Below are positions 58,778 to 64,000 of a stretch of DNA of 64,000 bases, piece after piece. The position numbers and the translations under genes were made by a program. The stretch covers positions 2,604,001 to 2,668,000 of the forward strand of contig NC_092403.1 in assembly GCF_009017415.1 (NCBI RefSeq), written 5' to 3'. Under the pieces are notes generated by a model. That model was not told where the DNA came from and made no database searches. It saw only the letters and a program-made list of their open reading frames with translations. Position 1 is the first letter of the stretch. Every line of letters begins with the position of its first letter. Source of the stretch: Aspergillus flavus. Its lineage: Eukaryota > Ascomycota > Eurotiomycetes > Eurotiales > Aspergillaceae.

Positions 58778-59699
58778 ATGCCCCCCGTGAAACAACTGGT
58801 TGCGCTGCGCCGAAAGGCCGGTCTGACAAAGGAGGAATACCGTGATTATCACTATCAGAAGCATGGTGCAATTAGCACTGGGCCGACTCCAGCCGAGACA
58901 CCTAGGTAGGAAAGTCTGCTCTTCTCATTGTTGCCGCCGCTGAATATGACCCAGCAAATACTTCCAAACGCATTTCTTCGATACAGCATATCATGCGGAT
59001 CCAACACAGAAGGTTCCAAATGTCCACCCACCGTGGGCATTTAGTGATGGTGTAACGGAGCTGTATTTCGACTCACCGGAACACCTCAAGCACGTCTTCC
59101 AGTCGGAGTGGGTAGCCCAGAAAGTGGGACCTGATGGCGCAAACTTCTCAGACTTCAGCGCGGTTCTTCCCATGTTTATGAGAGAGGATACGGTTCCTTT
59201 ATCCATTACCGGTGCCTCTGCCTCCCAAACACACCAGCTGGATGGGAATGCCTTTGTCGCTATGTATTTTGTTGCACTACGGAATCAGCAGACACCGTCG
59301 GGGACCATAATCTCGCAGCTTGTATCATGTATTAATTGCTATGCGTCACAGGAAGTGCTGGCGATGGTTGTGAACACCCCTGATGATACTGATTTCAATC
59401 TGGGTGCTTACTTTGGAGGAGAGCCTCCAGTGCGCTTTCAATTTGTTTTCACAATTACATTGCGGGGGAAAGAATCAATGGGGGTCATCCGCAAAGCCCA
59501 AATAGACTTCGAAGAAAAGATCGAGTCTCTTGATCTGCCAGCTACGTGGATTGGCTTTGGAGAGCGAGCTGTGGTGCTGGACCAGACTGAGAATATCAAA
59601 GTAAGCCGGATCTTCTTCATCTTTCACCGTACAAAAGTATAGCTAATCACCAAGTTGCAGTTTGACGCAAGACGTCAACCTTTCAAGAGGTCCACATGA
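58778..59699 (+). CDS. EthD-domain protein
   Basis: Three exons: 58778-58905, 58955-59600 and 59661-59699. Introns are 49 and 60 bp with phases in agreement, and the product is 270 residues. The N-terminus VALRRKAGLTKEEYRDYHYQ is the start of an EthD domain, which continues across intron 1 with the W-FSDGVTELYFDS block and the usual FMREDTVPL end. Family members form dimeric ferredoxin-like barrels; some are dehydratases or cyclases in fungal pigment pathways, others have no known reaction. Residues about 130-260 could be a second, degenerate barrel (FVAMYFVALRN), which would make a fused two-barrel protein. No signal peptide. The substrate is unknown. Confidence 0.8.
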
Positions 59700-59940
59700 G
59701 CAACTTTATATCAAAGTTTTGGCTAACACTTCTGGTGGAGGAAATTGTGAGTCCTGATTTACTGTACTATGAACTTAGGCTATTGCTACATAAATGGCCA
59801 GACAGTCCGAATGTAACCAATGAAGTGTACATGATCTCCCTCACTTGTTGTCAATAAGAGTCAGCTAAAACATCCAACATATCCCACGATCATGAGATAC
59901 CAAGATTTGGTCATGTATGTTTGATCATACCATAAGTGAG

Positions 59941-60524
59941 TTACTCATCAGACAGAGCCTTCAGCTTCTCCTGCACGGCAGTTTTGGCTTTCCCGTGATC
60001 TTTCGATACCTCGATACCGACTAGTGTAGTAGCAGCTGCCCATACAGCATAGCTAAAGAATATCACAACTGTGGATATCTTCGTGACAATACAGAGAGAG
60101 CCTTCGCATTCAGAAGCCCCCGATAGGAATTTCGCGAGGCAGACAAACGCTACCAGGGATACGAAAGACACCAGCCAGTAGAGGGCGAATGTGGATGCCT
60201 TGCTGAGGCCTAGATGATTCTCAGTACGGTCCTAGTGAGCGGGCTGTCGAACGTACCTTGCGAAGGGGAGAGGGACGTGTAAGCCTTATAAGTGACGGCT
60301 ACGAGCGAGAGGCACGAGGATAGTATCGCAAGAGATACTTCCCACGGGACATGGTCGAACGCGGTAAGGTAGGAATGACCAGCTGTGAGAAATGGGCAGG
60401 TTAGCTATGTTTGATCATGAAACTGCTAATATCTTCGCTTACCGGCACACAAGAGTGCGAATGTAGCAACAGCGTATATCGCTTGTGAGACTCTCAAGGA
60501 GAAGAACACACCAGGCGGGGCCAT
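59941..60524 (-). CDS. Four-helix membrane protein, MARVEL-like
   Basis: Three exons on the minus strand: 60524-60443, 60382-60257 and 60209-59941. Introns are 60 and 47 bp with phases in agreement, and the product is 158 residues. Four hydrophobic helices are visible: VSQAIYAVATFALLCAG, VSLAILSSCLSLVAVTY, STFALYWLVSFVSLVAFVCL and STVVIFFSYAVWAAATTL. Two cysteines (SECEGSLC) sit in the loop between helices 3 and 4, which would face outside the cytosol and could form a disulfide. The short C-terminal tail is charged. The topology matches the fungal MARVEL-domain group, proteins of membrane organisation with unknown specific roles. Family membership is inferred from layout rather than a clear motif. 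Confidence 0.75.
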
Positions 60525-61322
60525 TGTCAGTGAAGAAGCGGAGCTATAATCAGTAATAGCTTATAGGAGATATGAAGGAAACATTTAGACCTTGCCATAG
60601 TGGAAAGGAGAGCATTGACAGTCATATATAACACGGGATGATGGTGGCAAAGCTGGACTGAACCATGTGGGTCCTCGCAATCATTCTTACCCACCTGGTT
60701 ACAAAATAGTCAAGCTTTTTAGTCTCCCGTCTATATTAAGCTTACCTAGCCTTTGTGCAGATCATTTAAGCTATAGTTGTACTAGTTTATGTTGCAGTGA
60801 TATTGCATTCAGGGTCTAACAACGGGGGAAATTTCCGGGAGTTTACTCGGTGAAACACCATTCCTTCGAGCTCTGCAACTCGCGATATTCCTTATCAATG
60901 GAAATATGTCATTTAATAATATGATTGTTCGTCTGTGCCGATTTCCGGATCCTTCCCACTTCCGTGGTGTTGCCTAGCTGTCGTTTGACGTCTGATCTGC
61001 TGGCCAAGAAGCTCTTGCGCCGTAGGGAGTACTTGGCTCGTTTATATCGGTTAATCCCTTCACCATCTCATAGTCCTTGGCGGTGATCACTCTTGGCTTC
61101 ATGCAGAAGTCCCACACTCCTTTTTGGAAGTCGATGTTTCTGTATTCATGAACATATGAGGCCTTTTGCTTGGCTGCGTCCCGAACTTGTCTCACATTCA
61201 GCTTCGGGATCAACTGTCTTTAGCCTGCCGGGTACATCGAGGCAAAGGCCACCGGTTAATATAAATGTTTCATCCTGGAGCAGTAGGAAATGTCAAAAGG
61301 CCATTCTGGATTGCCGCGTGCC

Positions 61323-61560
61323 TCATGCTGAGCTAGGAAACACTCTCGCTGGCCCGCCGACACAGATCAACGCCTGTACATGCCACCATTGGAGCCCGGT
61401 GTTTGAAGAAACGTTGAAATTACCCGGCCGTCTCATGGTCCTCCACTGCGGGCCGTAGCGTAACATAAGACAATGCATCCGGTGTGTTCCCCGTCTTGGC
61501 TCAACGGTTGCTCCACCGGGATGCTCGATATGCATCCAGGGGAACTCTGCAATGCTAGGT
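61323..61560 (-). pseudogene. Possible cytochrome P450 remnant
   Basis: The minus-strand frame contains HCLMLRYGPQWRTMRR, which fits the helix C W-x-x-x-R region of fungal P450s (typically YG--WR--RR). No heme-binding FG-G-R-CPG loop or other P450 motif is found within several kb. At best this is a small exon relic. The match is short and could be chance. Confidence 0.22.
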
Positions 61561-62949
61561 TGGCATTACATATTTAAATACATTTATATCCTAACTTCGT
61601 ATCTTCTCTTCCGTAAAGCTGAATACTCACCGACTACACTCTGTGCTAAACATGGTGCTACGCCAATACTATTAAGGGACATAGACCTCCGGATCAGGAC
61701 CTAGGAGTGTGGCTAAGCTTTACTAAGAAACTAAGCTCTACTAAAAGTCTTAGATTCTGCATGAGTAGAATTTATGTAACTTAGTTGCTATAGTTAAATT
61801 GCCACCTGCACGAGTATCCGTATATGGTAAGACGCTGCAGAAAACGGCTCGTAGTATAATCGGTGCATGCAGCTACTCCACAAGCTTAGTCGATTCGGGG
61901 CAATGCTTCAACGTGGTTTTCCATTATTACTTATTTGGAAATAAGCATCTGCGATGCGTATACTACAGAATAAAAGTTTCAGATATGGATAGATAATGGT
62001 CCGTTGTTTCTTTGCAGATTGCTGTGGTCGGTTGAAGGGGATGGTGTATCGTTGAATGTCTAGATATATGTGTCCTTTGTAGACGTTCGAGGCTCGTAAA
62101 ACCCCTGATATATTATCTTAGTTGTATCGTACAATCAAACAGTTGATCTTCGCTCTATGTCAAGTCTAACGTTTCAATATGCACGAAGTGGGTAAATCTC
62201 AACAGCTATTAGCTTAGCGCATCGACTATATTGATGAAAATCATTTTAAGGGTGTCAGGTTCAGTAGCTCCAACGGTTTCCTTAGTCTCGTTGCGGATAT
62301 TAGTATCTTGCTGCGTACGCCTTGCGTTCAGGGGACGCTTACAGCCCGTTGTTAGACCTGATAGACTACATTCGACCAGGGCCCACTACGCCCGTTGCCT
62401 AAAGAAAGCATAGTGTGAAGACTGCCACATGGGACTATTCAGGCTCCTGGTCTAGCAAAGTATAGTGCACACGGGGTAAAACCATAGTCAACTTCTCGAA
62501 GGGTGAAATCCCTTCTGTATGCTGATATGTCGTATGAGCTAGTCAAGTTCTACTCCCACTCCGTAGTTAAGGTTATTGTAGTCCTACAACTCAATCTTGC
62601 CATAGTAACGTGAATCTCTGTAGACTAACATACTCTCCCACGGTGGTAGTCAGCAGAACACATCTATCTAGTTTGAGCTGGTCACTGAGAGGCATCTGTC
62701 TATAATCAGTGGTAAAATCCCCTCGTTCTGCTGAATGCTTTAGACGATAGAATAATACATCCCACTAGCGACGCTTCGTTCTAAGACACTTTCGGAACAG
62801 AGAGAAGCGCGGTGATGCCTTCTAAATGCTGCGCGATTTAGGATCCTGATATATTCCTAACTCCACAAAGTGAGCGAGTCCTGTCCGGAGTGTCACGGAG
62901 AGAAGTCCCGATAGAAGAGAATTAGGGGCACAATATGCACTCAAAAAGT

Positions 62950-62957
62950 TATATAAA
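62950..62957 (+). promoter_or_regulatory. TATA box of the cysteine-rich peptide gene
   Basis: TATATAAA stands 118 bp before ATG 63075. Downstream of it is a C/T-rich leader (cccccgcatcc, catccaaccttcaag), as expected for a strongly expressed fungal secreted-peptide gene. Assignment is by sequence and distance. Confidence 0.5.
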
Positions 62958-63074
62958 GGCCCGTTTACTTCCCCATCTGCTACAGAAACCATCCAGCGCA
63001 GTTCCCCCCGCATCCAGACAATCTTCATCACTTGCAAGCTTCAGCTTCCTCGTCAATCCCATCCAACCTTCAAG

Positions 63075-63682
63075 ATGCAGTTCAAGCTCTTCGTTGCCCC
63101 TCTCCTTGTCGCCCTGGCCATGGCTGCTCCCTCTTTCGAGGACGGCCATCTCGCCAAGCGTACCTGCGGCACCCTTACCGGCGAGAAGCTGAAGATCTGC
63201 CAGGAAGCTTGCAAGGCCATTTGCGTACGTTGAAAGTCGGCAAAATGGATAACCATGCAACAGACCGCTAATTGCTTAACAGTCGGCTGGAACTGCAGGC
63301 ATTGCCTCCGGTCTTTGTGAGAAGGCCTGTGACCTTGGTGTATGTCTTCCTTTCCTTTCCACTATGTCAGCTACATCTTACTAATCATTCCTGAATATAA
63401 CTAGCCCTTGAAGCGTAAGGCCGCTCCTGAGCCTGAGCCCTCTTTCGGACAGAAGGCCTGCGATGTTGCTGTGAGTTGAGCAAGGCTCAACCATAGTAGT
63501 AATGATCCCTATTGCTGATACCTTTCATCTAGTGTGATGTTGCTTGCAACTCTACCGTCCTCGCTCTGGAGCAGCGCAAGTGCCTTGAGAAATGCGTGAG
63601 TGTCATCCATCAATGTTCCTTTCCTGGTTTCTGCGGTGCTAACATGAATTCGATCCTACAGAAGGCCAAGTGTGACAACTAG
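63075..63682 (+). CDS. Secreted 12-cysteine peptide precursor
   Basis: Five exons: 63075-63224, 63283-63339, 63405-63470, 63533-63595 and 63662-63682. All introns are phase 0 and the product is 118 residues. A signal peptide covers residues 1-18 (MQFKLFVAPLLVALAMAA). AKR at 27-29 is a Kex2-type site just before Cys31; a second KR at 72-73 lies between two cysteine-rich halves. Half one has Cys 31, 42, 46, 50, 62 and 66. Half two has Cys 88, 92, 96, 108, 112 and 116. Both contain C-x3-C-x11-C-x3-C, the spacing of a disulfide-linked helical hairpin. The mature product may be one double-hairpin protein or two peptides. The role (antimicrobial, effector, surface) is not shown by the sequence, and I do not recognise a named family. 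Confidence 0.82.
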
Positions 63683-64000
63683 ATCTCCGGGCACAGATGT
63701 GCTGGTTTAGGCCTCTGGACACTCTCTGTACTATAGAATCTGTTACATTAGTCGTGGTGGTAATTTGTGTGGTGGAGAAATTAATACTTCACTAATCTAA
63801 ACTATTGGTGCTAATTGGAAGTATTATCCTGGGGTACGTAGCAAAAGTCTATTTGTCTATATTTCTTAAGGGCCTTCACGTAATCCTAAGTCTTTGTGAT
63901 AGCGAATCTGAGGAAGACGAATTAATCTCACTATCCCTTAGTGGAATTAACTTAGAAAATGTCTACGTGAGAGGAAATGATTAGTAGGAGAATCGAACTC
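63683..64000. other. 3' flank, nothing recognised
   Basis: AT-rich sequence after the peptide gene stop, up to the window edge. No gene, RNA or repeat is seen. Confidence 0.4.

Larger units (their letters stand above)
60525..63074. other. Intergenic, possible gene remnants
   Basis: No intact gene is visible. Two minus-strand open segments, 60974-61213 and 61323-61560, have protein-like composition. The second may be a cytochrome P450 relic. The first has an acceptor-like acag before it and ends in a normal stop, but I cannot name it. From about 61600 to 62900 I see nothing. The end is the promoter of the cysteine-rich peptide gene. Confidence 0.4.

Overview
This is fungal nuclear DNA. Genes are split by many short introns (about 45-160 bp) with GT...AG borders and CTAAC-like branch sites. 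They encode typical filamentous-ascomycete proteins: Zn2Cys6 regulators, MFS sugar transporters, a Clr5-ankyrin protein, a fungal SLC6 carrier and EthD proteins. A dispersed single 5S rRNA gene sits among protein genes, as in Aspergillus and relatives, so an Aspergillus-like member of the Eurotiales is my best guess. No species can be named from the sequence alone. All exon borders below were read by eye and checked for reading phase; none has transcript support.

Layout. 1-8 kb is gene-poor and carries two diverged repeat families, a small coiled-coil gene, an F-box gene and a 5S rRNA pseudogene. 8.2-11.8 kb is a Clr5-ankyrin gene. 11.8-17.5 kb is mostly non-coding, with a second 5S pseudogene, a 20-bp-stem inverted repeat, an intact 5S rRNA gene and a broken class I/II aminotransferase gene. 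18-24.4 kb holds an MFS sugar transporter, a divergent 1,6-anhydrosugar kinase (AnmK/levoglucosan kinase family) and a Zn2Cys6 regulator. I read this as a candidate anhydrosugar-utilisation cluster and the most coherent functional unit in the window. 25-26.8 kb encodes a glycosylated multispan membrane protein.

28-33 kb holds a second divergent pair: a lactose-permease-like MFS transporter and a cytosolic GH43 beta-xylosidase/arabinofuranosidase. GGCTAA/GGCTAG motifs and a CCCCGGGG element between them suggest XlnR and CreA control. 34.9-36.3 kb is an unknown C-terminal membrane protein. 38-43.8 kb is one nine-exon gene for an unrecognised 1686-residue protein that combines beta-rich modules, lysine/glutamate-rich linkers, an LEA-like stretch and two coiled coils.

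45-46 kb has an F-box/2EXR-like gene. 47.7-56.2 kb holds an SLC6 symporter, a Zn2Cys6 regulator, an FAD monooxygenase with repeated CCGATAT motifs upstream, a relic of dipeptidyl peptidase III, and an SDR. The right end has a truncated nucleoside-phosphorylase (NLR-type) relic, an EthD protein, a four-span membrane protein and a secreted 12-cysteine peptide precursor at 63 kb. In that precursor two six-cysteine halves share the same C-x3-C-x11-C-x3-C core, consistent with tandem helical hairpins.
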